Assembly (NCBI GenBank): GCA_002869065.1
Contig: PKTR01000002.1
Coordinates: 1,054,001-1,118,000 of the forward strand
DNA from: Hyphomicrobiales bacterium
GTDB lineage: Bacteria; Pseudomonadota; Alphaproteobacteria; Rhizobiales; Rhodobiaceae
DNA: 64,000 nt
Direction of reading: 5' to 3'
In this document: positions 1 through 9,165 of the stretch, piece after piece
How the letters are laid out: every line of letters starts with the position of its first letter
Position numbering within the stretch: the first letter of the stretch is position 1
Made by a program: the position numbers and the translations under genes
Notes under the pieces: model-generated
What the model was told of the DNA's origin: nothing
Database searches by the model: none
Seen by the model: the letters and a program-made list of their open reading frames with translations, nothing else

Positions 1-1
1 T

Positions 2-274
2 TCGCCGTTCAATTTCGGCGAGACGACGGTCACCCGCGCGGCGGTGCGCATCGGCGAGGCGGTCGGTCATGGTCACGTGCTCGGTCGCGACCGCGAAAAG
101 GCCCGGCTGGTCGCCATTTTCGATGCGCTCTGGCAGGGTCCGCAGCGCGGCCGCGTTGAGGCCGACGTTCTCGCGGTGATGCGGGCCCGTCAGGCCGAGG
201 CCGACAGCAAGCGCGCGGCGGAGACGGCGGCGACCAAGGTCGATTTCTTCACAATGGTGCGGGGTGACGACTGA
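2..274 (+). CDS. phnG: Phosphonate C-P lyase subunit PhnG (partial, 5' end outside window)
   Basis: The reading frame is open from the window edge and ends at a TGA whose last base starts the phnH ATG. Only the C-terminal part (about 90 residues of a normal ~150) is present. PhnG is a core subunit of the PhnGHIJ carbon-phosphorus lyase complex; with PhnI it attaches a phosphonate to ribose of ATP, releasing adenine. The C-terminal stretch ending in VDFFTMVRG and, above all, the strict phnGHIJKL order behind it support the call. The true start lies upstream of the window. Confidence 0.9.
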   Translation, partial: SPFNFGETTVTRAAVRIGEAVGHGHVLGRDREKARLVAIFDALWQGPQRGRVEADVLAVMRARQAEADSKRAAETAATKVDFFTMVRGDD

Positions 275-867
275 TGACCCTTGCCGCCGGTTTTGCCGAT
301 CCTGTTTTCCAGTCTCAGGCCGTGTTCCGGGCGGTCGCCGCGGCGATGGCCGAACCGGGCCGGCCGGTCGCTCTTGCCAGCGATCTGGCACCGCCAGCGC
401 CGCTGTTGCCGACAACGGCGGCGGTGCTGCTCACCCTGATCGATTTCGAAACGCCGGTCTGGCTCGACGATGCTCTCGGCGGCGAACCGGTTAGCGACTG
501 GCTGCGCTTCAACACCGCCTGCCCGCTGGTCGCGACGCCGGAAGGGGCGGCCTTTGCCGTGCTCGCCGATCCGGCGGCCTGCCCGGCGTTCGATGTCTTT
601 GCACAAGGGACGGCGGAATATCCCGACCGTTCGACGACGCTGATCCTGCAGGTTCAGGCGATGACCGCGTCCACCGGACAGAGGCTTTCGGGGCCCGGCA
701 TCGACGGGGAAATCCGCTTCGACGCGATGCCGCTGCCGGACGGGTTCTGGACGTCGGTGGCGGACAACCGTTCGCTGTTTCCGCTCGGTGTCGACGTCAT
801 CCTGTGTGCGGCTGACGCGATTGCGGCGCTGCCGCGCTCGGTGCGCCCGCTCGGGGAGGTTCGCTAA
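274..867 (+). CDS. phnH: Phosphonate C-P lyase subunit PhnH
   Basis: A 197-residue protein that starts inside the phnG stop codon (ATGA overlap), which fixes the start. It has the normal PhnH length. PhnH is a core component of the PhnG2H2I2J2 complex and belongs to the PLP-transferase-like fold without a cofactor. No catalytic residues can be assigned by eye. It is followed after 1 bp by the phnI ATG, so the genes are surely co-transcribed and translationally coupled. Confidence 0.93.
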   Translation: MTLAAGFADPVFQSQAVFRAVAAAMAEPGRPVALASDLAPPAPLLPTTAAVLLTLIDFETPVWLDDALGGEPVSDWLRFNTACPLVATPEGAAFAVLADPAACPAFDVFAQGTAEYPDRSTTLILQVQAMTASTGQRLSGPGIDGEIRFDAMPLPDGFWTSVADNRSLFPLGVDVILCAADAIAALPRSVRPLGEVR

Positions 868-868
868 C

Positions 869-1975
869 ATGTATGTTGCGGTCAAAGGCGGCGAAAAAGC
901 CATCGCCAACGCTCACCGTCTGCTCGCCGACCGGCGCCGCGGCGACCGGTCTCTGCCCGGAATGACGCTGGAGCAGATCGTCGAACAGCTCGCGCTTGCC
1001 GTTGACCGGGTGATGTCCGAGGGCTCGCTCTATGACCGCGAGCTTGCAGCGCTGGCGATCAAGCAGGCGCGCGGCGATCTCATCGAGGCGATCTTCCTGG
1101 TCCGCGCCTACCGCACGACGCTGCCGCGCTTCGGCACGTCGGTGCCGGTCGAGACCTCCGAGATGTCTGTCGAACGGCGCATTTCCGCGACCTTCAAGGA
1201 TCTGCCGGGCGGTCAGCTGCTTGGTCCCACCTTCGACTACACCCACCGGCTGCTCGATTTCGCGCTTGCCGCCGATGGCGAGACGGAGTTGCCGGAAATG
1301 GGTCCGGTCGATGACGGACCGATGCCGCCAGTGTCGTCGCTGCTCGCCGGTGAAGGTCTGCTCGAAGAGGCGCTTGTTGTCGACGATGCCGCACCGGTCG
1401 GCGATCTGACGCGCACGCCGCTCGAATTTCCCGCCGACCGCGATCTCCGCCTGCAGAACCTGGCGCGCGGCGACGAAGGGTTCCTTTTGGCGCTCGGCTA
1501 TTCGACGCAGCGCGGCTATGCCCGCTCGCATCCCTTTGCCGGCGAGATCCGCTGCGGCGAGGTCGAGGTCGAGTTCTTCGTCGAGGAACTCGGCTTTGCC
1601 GTGCCGCTCGGCCGCATCCAGGTGACCGAGTGCCAGATGATCAACCAGTTCAAGGGATCGGCGAAGGCGCCGCCGCAATTCACCCGCGGCTACGGGCTGG
1701 TGTTCGGCCAGTCTGAGCGCAAGGCGATGGCGATGGCGCTGGTCGACCGCGCGCTGCGCGCCGGGGAACTCGGCGAGGAACGCACCGCGCCGGCACAGGA
1801 CGAGGAATTCGTGCTGTCGCATTCCGACAACGTGCAGGCGACCGGCTTCGTCGAGCATTTGAAGCTGCCGCACTATGTCGACTTCCAGTCGGAGCTCGAA
1901 CTGGTGCGACGGATGCGGCGCGAATTCGCCGAGCGCGAGGCCGACGAGGGTAGCGAGCGGGAGGCGGCGGAATGA
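869..1975 (+). CDS. phnI: Phosphonate C-P lyase subunit PhnI
   Basis: 368 residues starting MYVAVKGGEKAI, a typical PhnI N-terminus. The frame stays open upstream to 788, but the ATG at 869 sits 1 bp after the phnH stop and gives the family length. PhnI is the nucleosidase-like subunit that, with PhnG, H and L, makes alpha-D-ribose 1-phosphonate 5-triphosphate from ATP and a phosphonate. Its stop overlaps the phnJ ATG (ATGA). Confidence 0.94.
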   Translation: MYVAVKGGEKAIANAHRLLADRRRGDRSLPGMTLEQIVEQLALAVDRVMSEGSLYDRELAALAIKQARGDLIEAIFLVRAYRTTLPRFGTSVPVETSEMSVERRISATFKDLPGGQLLGPTFDYTHRLLDFALAADGETELPEMGPVDDGPMPPVSSLLAGEGLLEEALVVDDAAPVGDLTRTPLEFPADRDLRLQNLARGDEGFLLALGYSTQRGYARSHPFAGEIRCGEVEVEFFVEELGFAVPLGRIQVTECQMINQFKGSAKAPPQFTRGYGLVFGQSERKAMAMALVDRALRAGELGEERTAPAQDEEFVLSHSDNVQATGFVEHLKLPHYVDFQSELELVRRMRREFAEREADEGSEREAAE

Positions 1976-2874
1976 CCGAGAGCTTCGAACAGGCCTACAA
2001 TTTCGCCTATCTCGACGAACAGACGAAGCGGATGATCCGTCGCGCGATCCTGAAAGCGATCGCGATCCCCGGCTATCAGGTGCCGTTCGCCAGCCGCGAG
2101 ATGCCGATGCCCTATGGCTGGGGCACTGGCGGCGTGCAGGTGACGGCGGCGGTGATCGGGCCGGACGATGTGTTGAAGGTCATCGATCAGGGTTCCGACG
2201 ACACCACCAACGCGGTTGCCATTCGCGGCTTCTTCGTCAAGACGACCGGGGTCGCGACGACGACGGACACCGACGAGGCGACCGTCATCCAGACCCGTCA
2301 CCGGATCCCCGAAACGGCGCTGAAAGCCGGTCAGATCCTCGTCTATCAGGTGCCGATCCCGGAGCCGCTGCGGTTCCTCGAGCCGCGCGAGACCGAGACG
2401 CGGACCATGCATGCGCTCGAGGAATACGGGCTGATGCATGTGAAGCTCTATGAGGACATCGCCAAACACGGTCATATCGCGACGACCTACGCCTATCCGG
2501 TCAAGGTCGACGGGCGCTACGTGATGGATCCCTCGCCGACGCCGAAATTCGACAATCCGAAAATGCATCGTTCGGCGGCGCTGCAATTGTTCGGCGCCGG
2601 ACGCGAGAAGCGCATCTACGCGATCCCGCCGCATACCGATGTGGTCAGTCTCGACTTCGAGGATCATCCCTTCGAGGTGCAGAAATTCGACGAGCCCTGC
2701 GCGCTGTGCGGCGCCGAGGGCGTGTTCCTCGACGAGGTGATCACCGACGATCACGGCGGACGGATGTTCGTGTGTTCGGACTCCGATTATTGCGAGGACC
2801 GCCGCGCCGTCGGCCATGCCGGGGCGATGCTGGCGCCGCCCGAATGGGCGGAAAAGACGGAGGCCGCATCGTGA
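1972..2874 (+). CDS. phnJ: Alpha-D-ribose 1-methylphosphonate 5-phosphate C-P lyase PhnJ
   Basis: 300 residues. This is the radical-SAM enzyme that breaks the carbon-phosphorus bond. Four cysteines in the PhnJ pattern CX2CX21CX5C are visible at residues 243, 246, 268 and 274, offset by two from the E. coli residues 241, 244, 266 and 272. From the family, the first three bind the 4Fe-4S cluster and the last is the proposed thiyl-radical cysteine. All four are intact, so the complex should be catalytically competent. The start overlaps the phnI stop and the stop overlaps the GTG of phnK. Confidence 0.97.
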   Translation: MTESFEQAYNFAYLDEQTKRMIRRAILKAIAIPGYQVPFASREMPMPYGWGTGGVQVTAAVIGPDDVLKVIDQGSDDTTNAVAIRGFFVKTTGVATTTDTDEATVIQTRHRIPETALKAGQILVYQVPIPEPLRFLEPRETETRTMHALEEYGLMHVKLYEDIAKHGHIATTYAYPVKVDGRYVMDPSPTPKFDNPKMHRSAALQLFGAGREKRIYAIPPHTDVVSLDFEDHPFEVQKFDEPCALCGAEGVFLDEVITDDHGGRMFVCSDSDYCEDRRAVGHAGAMLAPPEWAEKTEAAS

Positions 2875-3665
2875 GCAAGGTCGAGATCGCATCCGACGCG
2901 CCGCTGCTGGTTGCCTCAGGCGTGTCGAAGAATTACGGCGCGCGCGTCGGCTGTCGCGATGTCAGCTTTTCGCTGTGGCCGGGCGAAGTGCTCGCTATCG
3001 TCGGCGAGTCCGGCTCGGGCAAGACGACGCTGCTCAATTGTCTGGCGACACGTCTCGCGCCGAGCGGCGGCAGCGTCGAATACCGCATGCGCGACGGAAG
3101 GCTGCGCAATCTCTACAGCCTGTCCGAAGCCGAGCGGCGTTTGCTGATGCGCACCGACTGGGGCTTCGTGCACCAGAACCCGAGCGACGGGCTGCGCATG
3201 ACCGTGTCGGCCGGCGGCAATGTCGGCGAACGGCTGATGGCGGTCGGTGATCGTCACTACGGCAAGATCCGCGACAAGGCGACCGACTGGCTCGGCCGGG
3301 TCGAGATCGCGGCGGAGCGCATCGACGACGATCCGCGCGCCTTTTCCGGCGGCATGCGCCAGCGGCTGCAGATTGCCCGTAATCTGGTGACCGGTCCGCG
3401 GCTCGTCTTCATGGACGAACCGACCGGCGGTCTCGATGTTTCGGTGCAGGCGCGCCTGCTCGATCTCCTGCGCGGGCTGGTCGCCGATCTCGGTCTGGCG
3501 GCGGTCGTCGTCACTCATGATCTCGCCGTCGCGCGCCTCCTGTCGCATCGCATGATGGTGATGAAGGCGGGCGAGGTGATCGAAGAGGGGCTGACCGATC
3601 AGGTGCTCGACGATCCGCAGGCGCCCTACACCCAGCTTCTCGTTTCCTCGATCCTTCAGGTTTGA
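2871..3665 (+). CDS. phnK: Phosphonate C-P lyase system ABC-type ATPase PhnK
   Basis: 264 residues with a GTG start at 2871 that overlaps the phnJ stop (GTGA); the frame extends upstream but inside phnJ. The ATPase motifs are clear: Walker A GESGSGKTT near residue 44, signature SGGMRQRLQ, and Walker B LVFMDEPTGGLD. PhnK binds the PhnGHIJ core rather than a membrane permease; in structural work it docks on PhnJ. No transmembrane partner is coded next to it, consistent with this role. Confidence 0.94.
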   Translation: MSKVEIASDAPLLVASGVSKNYGARVGCRDVSFSLWPGEVLAIVGESGSGKTTLLNCLATRLAPSGGSVEYRMRDGRLRNLYSLSEAERRLLMRTDWGFVHQNPSDGLRMTVSAGGNVGERLMAVGDRHYGKIRDKATDWLGRVEIAAERIDDDPRAFSGGMRQRLQIARNLVTGPRLVFMDEPTGGLDVSVQARLLDLLRGLVADLGLAAVVVTHDLAVARLLSHRMMVMKAGEVIEEGLTDQVLDDPQAPYTQLLVSSILQV

Positions 3666-3676
3666 ATAGGCCGGCC

Positions 3677-4375
3677 ATGCTTGCGCGACTCGATCTCACA
3701 GGGGTTGGAAAATCCTTCACGCTGCACCTACAGGGCGGCGCGCGTCTGCCGGTCATTTCCGGTGTCTCGCTCAGCGTCGCGACTGGGGAATGTGTCGTGC
3801 TCGGCGGTCCGTCCGGCGCCGGCAAGAGCTCGATCCTGAAGATGATCTACGGCAATTACCGCTGCGAAGAGGGCGAGATCCTGGTGCACAGCGATGGCGG
3901 CACGGTCGATATCGCGACCGCCGAGCCGCGCGACGTTCTCGAATTGCGGCGCACGACGCTCGGCTATGTCAGCCAGTTCCTGCGCGTCATTCCGCGCGTT
4001 TCGGCGCTCGATCTCGTTGCCGAGCCGCTGCTCGAAGCGGGCAACAGCGAGACGGCCGCGCTGGAGCGTGCCAAGGTCCTGCTCGCCGGCCTCAACGTGC
4101 CGGAGCGGCTGTGGACGCTTGCGCCGGCGACCTTTTCCGGCGGCGAGCAGCAACGCGTCAACATCGCCCGCGGTTTTGCCGCCGAACGCCCGGTGCTTTT
4201 GCTCGACGAACCGACCGCCTCGCTCGACGCCGTCAACCGCGAGGCCGTGGTGCGGTTGATCGACGAGAAGAAGGCAGCGGGCACAGCGATCCTCGGAATC
4301 TTCCACGACGAGGATGTTCGCGATCGGGTCGCCGACCGCGTCGTCGACGTCACCCGCTTCGCGGCGGCCGCCTGA
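3677..4375 (+). CDS. phnL: Phosphonate C-P lyase system ABC-type ATPase PhnL
   Basis: 232 residues from the ATG at 3677; a TTG at 3662 overlapping the phnK stop would add five residues. Walker A GGPSGAGKSS, signature FSGGEQQRVN and Walker B VLLLDEPTASLD are present. PhnL is required for the first step of C-P lyase chemistry and, from the family, associates with PhnK on the core complex. Its TGA overlaps the ATG of the acetyltransferase. Confidence 0.93.
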   Translation: MLARLDLTGVGKSFTLHLQGGARLPVISGVSLSVATGECVVLGGPSGAGKSSILKMIYGNYRCEEGEILVHSDGGTVDIATAEPRDVLELRRTTLGYVSQFLRVIPRVSALDLVAEPLLEAGNSETAALERAKVLLAGLNVPERLWTLAPATFSGGEQQRVNIARGFAAERPVLLLDEPTASLDAVNREAVVRLIDEKKAAGTAILGIFHDEDVRDRVADRVVDVTRFAAAA

Positions 4376-5001
4376 TGGATACGAAGGCGGACACGCGGCT
4401 CGGGATCGAGCCTGTTGTCGCCGACGGTGCCGTTCTGACGGAGGCTGAGCTCGGCCGTTACACCGAAGTGGGCGAGCGCACCCAAATCAGCCATTCGCGG
4501 CTTGGCGACTACAGCTACATCATGCGCGATGGCGATGTTCTCTTCGCCGATATCGGCAAGTTCTGCTCGATTGCGTCCGCGGTGCGCATCAACGCGTCGA
4601 ATCATCCGACCTGGCGGGCGACGCAGCATCATTTCACCTATCGCTCCGCCGACTATTGGGGTGAGCACGAATTCGACGACACGATCTTTTCCTGGCGTCA
4701 GGAGAATGCGGTCGCAATCGGCAACGATGTGTGGATCGGGCATGGCGCCACGGTGATGCCCGGGGTCACCGTCGGCGATGGCGCGGTGATCGGATCGGGC
4801 GCCGTCGTTACCCGCTCGGTCGCGCCCTATACGATCGTTGCCGGGGTGCCAGCAAAGCCGATCCGCCAACGGTTCGAGCAAGGCATTGGCGACCGGCTGC
4901 AGGCGCTTGCCTGGTGGGACTGGGAGCATGAGCGGCTTGGTGCGGCGCTAACCGATTTCCGACAGCTTTCGGTCGAACAATTTCTCGAAAAGTACGCGTA
5001 A
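4375..5001 (+). CDS. Phosphonate-locus hexapeptide-repeat acetyltransferase (DapH/XAT type)
   Basis: 208 residues with left-handed beta-helix hexapeptide repeats: an early set around residues 20-75 and a later, regular set (VAIGNDVWIGHGATVMPGVT, then further turns) ending in the VPAKPIR motif. The loop with NASNHPTW and the catalytic-type His resemble chloramphenicol/virginiamycin acetyltransferases. It starts inside the phnL stop. A family of this kind is regularly attached to C-P lyase operons and may do the job of PhnO, acetylating aminoalkylphosphonates; the substrate is inference. It closes the first phn transcription block. Confidence 0.85.
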   Translation: MDTKADTRLGIEPVVADGAVLTEAELGRYTEVGERTQISHSRLGDYSYIMRDGDVLFADIGKFCSIASAVRINASNHPTWRATQHHFTYRSADYWGEHEFDDTIFSWRQENAVAIGNDVWIGHGATVMPGVTVGDGAVIGSGAVVTRSVAPYTIVAGVPAKPIRQRFEQGIGDRLQALAWWDWEHERLGAALTDFRQLSVEQFLEKYA

Positions 5002-5063
5002 CCAACACTGTTTCTGACGGACTCTGAGCGCACAGAATGCAGCTCATGGGTGGAATCCGGGGA

Positions 5064-5103
5064 CTGTCACCAAACAGTCATCCGCGTTTTGCAGAAGTGT
5101 CAC
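5064..5103 (+). promoter_or_regulatory. PHO box (PhoB binding site) upstream of phnC
   Basis: CTGTCAC (5064-5070), four bases CAAA, then CAGTCAT (5075-5081): each 7-mer differs by one base from the PHO box unit CTGTCAT, and the units lie 11 bp apart, as in characterised PhoB sites. A further GTGTCAC lies at 5097-5103, 33 bp from the first unit, on the same helical face. It sits 48-87 bp before the phnC ATG, the right place for a PhoB-activated promoter. A matching -10 element was not assigned. Confidence 0.78.
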
Positions 5104-5150
5104 CGAAGATCGCTATCGGCTAGTTCCAGCAAATTTAGCGGGGACGCGGC

Positions 5151-5990
5151 ATGACCGATATCGTCGTAAACGACTTGTCGAAGGCTTTCGGGCGCAAGCA
5201 GGCGCTGAAGAACGTCTCTCTGTCGGTCGAGTCCGGCGAAATGGTTGCGCTGATCGGCGCGTCGGGCTCGGGCAAATCGACGCTCATCCGCCACATGATC
5301 GGCCTTGAAAAGGGCGATACCGTGAGCGAAAGCACCGTTTCCGTCGGCGGAACGGTTGTCCAGAAGCGCGGTCAGATCCAGAGCGACGCCCGCATGGTGC
5401 GCCGCCGGGTCGGCGTCGTCTTCCAGCAGTTCAACCTGGTTTCGCGACTCAGCGTTCTCACCAATGTGCTGATCGGCCTGCTCGGTCATATCCCGGCCTG
5501 GCGCGGTACGCTCGGCTGGTTCAGCGGCGATCAGAAGCGCTCCGGCATGGCGGCGCTGCACCGGGTCGGCATCGCAGACACGGCTCTGCAGCGTGCCTCG
5601 ACGCTGTCGGGCGGTCAGCAGCAGCGCGCCGCGATCGCCCGCGCGCTGGTCCAGAAGGCGGAAATCGTGCTCGCCGATGAGCCGATCGCCTCGCTCGATC
5701 CGGCCTCGGCCAAGCGGGTCATGGAGACCCTGACCGAAATCAACCAGAACGACGGCATCACCGTCGTCGTCTCGCTCCACCAGGTCGAATATGCCCGTCG
5801 CTTCTGCCCGCGCACGATCGCCATGCGCGATGGCGAGATCGCCTATGACGGCCCGTCGACCGCGTTGAGCGATGACTTCCTGCGCGAACTTTACGGCGAG
5901 GCCAGCGAGGAGCTGGTGCTGCCTGAAGGACCGATCGCCGACGCGTATCCGGTGGTCGCCAACCCGGTTCCGGCCTTTGCCGGAGCGTAG
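5151..5990 (+). CDS. phnC: Phosphonate ABC transporter ATP-binding protein PhnC
   Basis: 279 residues. Walker [10 protein letters not shown] around residue 37, signature [10 protein letters not shown] and Walker [13 protein letters not shown] are present. PhnC energises phosphonate uptake together with PhnD and PhnE, coded just downstream. A 149-bp gap with a PHO box separates it from the preceding acetyltransferase, so it probably begins a second phosphate-regulated transcript running phnC-D-E-M-HD-N. Confidence 0.95.
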   Translation: MTDIVVNDLSKAFGRKQALKNVSLSVESGEMVALIGASGSGKSTLIRHMIGLEKGDTVSESTVSVGGTVVQKRGQIQSDARMVRRRVGVVFQQFNLVSRLSVLTNVLIGLLGHIPAWRGTLGWFSGDQKRSGMAALHRVGIADTALQRASTLSGGQQQRAAIARALVQKAEIVLADEPIASLDPASAKRVMETLTEINQNDGITVVVSLHQVEYARRFCPRTIAMRDGEIAYDGPSTALSDDFLRELYGEASEELVLPEGPIADAYPVVANPVPAFAGA

Positions 5991-6035
5991 TCAATTCCGC
6001 ATGACAACTCTTTCCTTCAACGGGAGCCAACTCTG

Positions 6036-7034
6036 ATGAACTTCTTTGCCAAGGGCGCGATGGCCGTCGCCCTCTCCGCCGCGCTCGTCGCTCCGGCGAT
6101 CGCCGAAACCACCGAACTGAACTTCGGCATCATCTCGACCGAATCGACCCAGAACCTGCGTACCCAGTGGGATCCGTTCCTCGCCGAAATGGAAAAGCAG
6201 ACCGGCCTCAAGGTGAAGCCGTTCTTCGCCAGCGACTATGCCGGCGTCATCGAAGGCATGCGCTTCGGCAAGGTCGACGTTGCGTGGTTCGGTAACAAGT
6301 CGGCGATGGAAGCCGTCGACCGCTCGGGCGGTGAAGTATTCGCCCAGACCGTCGACGTCGAGGGTAACCCGGGTTACTGGTCGCTGCTCTTGACCCAGGC
6401 CGACAGCAAGCTGAACTCGCTCGAAGACGTCCTGAAGTGCGATGGCACGCTGAACTTCGGCATCGGCGACCCGAACTCGACCTCGGGCTTCCTCGTCCCG
6501 ACCACCTTCGTGTTCGCCAAGAACAATGTCGACCCGAAGAAGTGCTTCAAGACCGTGCGTAACGCCAACCACGAGACCAATGCGCTCGCGGTTGCCAACA
6601 ACCAGGTCGATGTTGCCACCAACAACACCGAGAACCTCGCCCGCATCGAGAAGAACCAGCCGGAAGCCTTCAAGAACATCAAGGTGATCTGGAAGTCGCC
6701 GCTGATCCCGTCCGACCCGCTGGTCTGGAAGAAGGATCTCGACTCCGCGAAGAAGGACAAGGTCTACACCTTCATCATGGGCTATGGCCGTCTCGGCGCG
6801 CCGGAAGAAGTCGCCAATGCCCGCAAGGTGCTGGCTGGTCTCGCCTGGGCGCCGTTCAAGCCGTCATCGGACGCGCAGCTCTATCCGATCCGCGTTCTCT
6901 CGATCTCCAAGAACATCTTCAAGATCCAGGGCGACGAGAAGATGTCCGACGCGGAGAAGAAGGAAGAGATCGCCAAGCTCGAGGCCGAAAAGGCCAAGTA
7001 TGAAGAGCTGATGGCTTCCGTTCCGCAGATGTAA
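6036..7034 (+). CDS. phnD: Phosphonate ABC transporter substrate-binding protein PhnD
   Basis: 332 residues with a cleavable Sec signal peptide (about residues 1-23, ending ALVAPAIA before ETTELNFG). The mature part has the PhnD pattern ([10 protein letters not shown] near the N-terminus, [15 protein letters not shown] in the middle). It captures phosphonates in the periplasm and hands them to PhnE. Codon choice here is visibly more uniform than in the neighbours, as often in highly expressed binding proteins. It is followed by a terminator-like hairpin before phnE. Confidence 0.95.
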   Translation: MNFFAKGAMAVALSAALVAPAIAETTELNFGIISTESTQNLRTQWDPFLAEMEKQTGLKVKPFFASDYAGVIEGMRFGKVDVAWFGNKSAMEAVDRSGGEVFAQTVDVEGNPGYWSLLLTQADSKLNSLEDVLKCDGTLNFGIGDPNSTSGFLVPTTFVFAKNNVDPKKCFKTVRNANHETNALAVANNQVDVATNNTENLARIEKNQPEAFKNIKVIWKSPLIPSDPLVWKKDLDSAKKDKVYTFIMGYGRLGAPEEVANARKVLAGLAWAPFKPSSDAQLYPIRVLSISKNIFKIQGDEKMSDAEKKEEIAKLEAEKAKYEELMASVPQM

Positions 7035-7052
7035 GTCTGACGCGAATAACGG

Positions 7053-7085
7053 GCGGTGCCGGCCAATATGCCGGCGCCGCTTTTT
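7053..7085 (+). terminator. Intercistronic hairpin with U-tract between phnD and phnE
   Basis: An 11-bp stem GCGGTGCCGGC / GCCGGCGCCGC (one G-U pair) with loop CAATAT is followed directly by TTTTT at 7081-7085. This has the form of an intrinsic terminator but lies inside the transporter operon, 41 bp before phnE. It most likely causes partial termination or protects the upstream mRNA 3' end, so that PhnD is made in excess of the permease. Confidence 0.75.
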
Positions 7086-7125
7086 GTATCCGGCAGGCAC
7101 TGCCGCACGAGAACCGGACCGGCCC

Positions 7126-7944
7126 ATGACCCCGACGACGCTCAACACATCCGAAATCGCAAAGATCGCGATCCCGAAAGAAGACCTCGGGCGGCGTGCC
7201 TATCGCTGGCTGATGTGGGCGGCGCTGCTGGGACTTCTGGTGTGGGGCTACTATCCCGCGGAAGTGAACCGCTGGCCGTACCTGTTCACCGATGCGGGCA
7301 ACATGGCGTCCTATGCCGAGGGATTCCTGTCGCCGAACTTCCGTGATCTCGACGTCTATATCGACGAAATGATCCTGACGGTTCAGATCGCCATCTGGGG
7401 CACCGTCCTGTCGGTCTTCGTTGGCATTCCCTTCGCGCTGCTGGCCTCCAACAATATCGCCCCGGTGTGGGTGGTGCAGCCGGTGCGCCGGCTGATGGAC
7501 GCGGCGCGCGCCATCAACGAACTGGTCTTCGCCGTGCTGTTCGTCGTCGCTGTCGGCCTCGGGCCGTTCGCCGGCGTGATGGCGCTGTTCGTGCACAATC
7601 TCGGCATCGTCGCGAAGCTCTTCTCCGAGGCCGTCGAGGCAATCGATCCTCGCCCGGTCGAGGGCATCCGCGCGACCGGCGCGAGCAAGCTGCAGGAGAT
7701 CATCTTCGGCGTGGTGCCGCAGGTGCTGCCCTTGTGGATCTCGTTCTCGCTCTATCGCTTCGAGACCAATGTGCGTTCAGCAACTGTACTCGGTCTGGTC
7801 GGCGCCGGCGGCATCGGCCAGATCCTGTTCGAATCGATCCGTGGCTTCTACTACGCCGAAACCGCTGCCATCCTGCTCGTCGTCGTCGTCACCGTGTCGA
7901 TCGTCGACATCCTGTCACAGCAGCTGCGCAAACTCGTCATCTAG
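7126..7944 (+). CDS. phnE: Phosphonate ABC transporter permease PhnE
   Basis: 272 residues from the ATG at 7126; an upstream in-frame TTG at 7084 would overlap the hairpin and is unlikely. Several transmembrane helices are visible (first at about residues 28-43, others in the second half), with the coupling motif around [14 protein letters not shown] typical of binding-protein-dependent permeases. It forms the membrane channel for phosphonate uptake. Only one permease gene is present, unlike loci with phnE1/phnE2. Confidence 0.93.
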   Translation: MTPTTLNTSEIAKIAIPKEDLGRRAYRWLMWAALLGLLVWGYYPAEVNRWPYLFTDAGNMASYAEGFLSPNFRDLDVYIDEMILTVQIAIWGTVLSVFVGIPFALLASNNIAPVWVVQPVRRLMDAARAINELVFAVLFVVAVGLGPFAGVMALFVHNLGIVAKLFSEAVEAIDPRPVEGIRATGASKLQEIIFGVVPQVLPLWISFSLYRFETNVRSATVLGLVGAGGIGQILFESIRGFYYAETAAILLVVVVTVSIVDILSQQLRKLVI

Positions 7945-8013
7945 GTCGCCGGGTCCGGTGCGCTGTCCGCAAGGCGGTCCTCTCGGCCGCCTTGGCTTGA
8001 AGGAATGAACTGA

Positions 8014-9165
8014 ATGAAAAAACCGCCCGCAGAACTGGTTCTGACCAATGCGCGCATCGTACTGCATGACGAGGTCGTCGAGGGCACGCTGGTCGCCCGC
8101 GATGGGGTGATCGTCGAGGTGTCGTCAGGCACTGTCGAGAACGGTCTCGACTGCGAGGGCGACCTGGTCGTACCGGGCCTCGTCGAGCTGCATACCGATC
8201 ATCTCGAAAATCACTATGCACCGCGCCCGGGCGTGCGCTGGAACCCGATTGCCGCCTTGCAGGCGCATGACGCGCAGATCGTTTCCTCCGGCATCACCAC
8301 GGTGTTCGATGCGTTGCGCGTCGGCTCGGATGCGGATTCCAAGAAGCTCGGCCAGGAAATGCGCACGCTCGCGACCGCAATCGAAGGCGCGCGCGGCGCC
8401 GGCCGGCTTCGCGCCGACCACCTCATCCACCTGCGCTGCGAGCTGTCGTCAAGCGATGTCGCGGAAGAAGCCGAGCCGTTCTTCGCCGATCCCAATGTGC
8501 GCCTCGTCTCGCTGATGGACCACACGCCGGGCCAGCGCCAGTTCGTGCGGCTCGACAAGTTCAAGGAATATTACCAGGGCAAGACCGGCATGTCGGATGC
8601 CGACCTGGAAGCCTTCATCGCCGAGCGGCTCGAGCAGCACGCGAAATATTCGGCGGTGAACCGGGCGGCGGTCATCGCCGGCTGCCATGAGACGGGAATC
8701 GTGCTGGCGAGCCATGACGACGCGACGGCGGCGCATGTCGAGGAAGCGATCAATGACGGCGTCGCGATCGCCGAGTTCCCGACGACGGTGGAAGCTGCCC
8801 GCGCCTCGCACGAGGCCGGCATGAAGGTGCTGATGGGCGCGCCGAACGTGGTCCGTGGCGGCTCGCATTCGGGCAATGTTTCCGCGCTCGACCTCGCACA
8901 CCACGGCCTGCTCGACATCCTGTCGTCGGATTATGTGCCGTTCAGCCTGCTTCAGGCCTCGCTGTCGCTGCCGCGGCTGGCGCCGGAAATCTCGCTGCCC
9001 GAGGCGGTGCGCACCGTGACGTCGACACCGGCCGAAGCCGTTGGCCTCACCGACCGCGGCCGGATCGCGGCCGGCCTGCGTGCTGATCTGGTCCGGGTCA
9101 GCGACGACGAGTCGGGTGTGCCGATCGTGCGCGAAGTCTGGCGCGAAGGCCGGAGGGTGCAATGA
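8014..9165 (+). CDS. phnM: Alpha-D-ribose 1-methylphosphonate 5-triphosphate diphosphatase PhnM
   Basis: 383 residues of the amidohydrolase superfamily. The metal site starts with ELHTDHLE around residue 61, and later His and Asp ligands (VLASHDD, GAPNVVRGGSHSGN) follow. PhnM removes pyrophosphate from the triphosphate product so that PhnJ can act on the 5-phosphate. The ATG follows a GAAGGAA ribosome site. Its stop overlaps the next gene by ATGA, showing coupling to the HD-domain protein. Confidence 0.95.
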   Translation: MKKPPAELVLTNARIVLHDEVVEGTLVARDGVIVEVSSGTVENGLDCEGDLVVPGLVELHTDHLENHYAPRPGVRWNPIAALQAHDAQIVSSGITTVFDALRVGSDADSKKLGQEMRTLATAIEGARGAGRLRADHLIHLRCELSSSDVAEEAEPFFADPNVRLVSLMDHTPGQRQFVRLDKFKEYYQGKTGMSDADLEAFIAERLEQHAKYSAVNRAAVIAGCHETGIVLASHDDATAAHVEEAINDGVAIAEFPTTVEAARASHEAGMKVLMGAPNVVRGGSHSGNVSALDLAHHGLLDILSSDYVPFSLLQASLSLPRLAPEISLPEAVRTVTSTPAEAVGLTDRGRIAAGLRADLVRVSDDESGVPIVREVWREGRRVQ

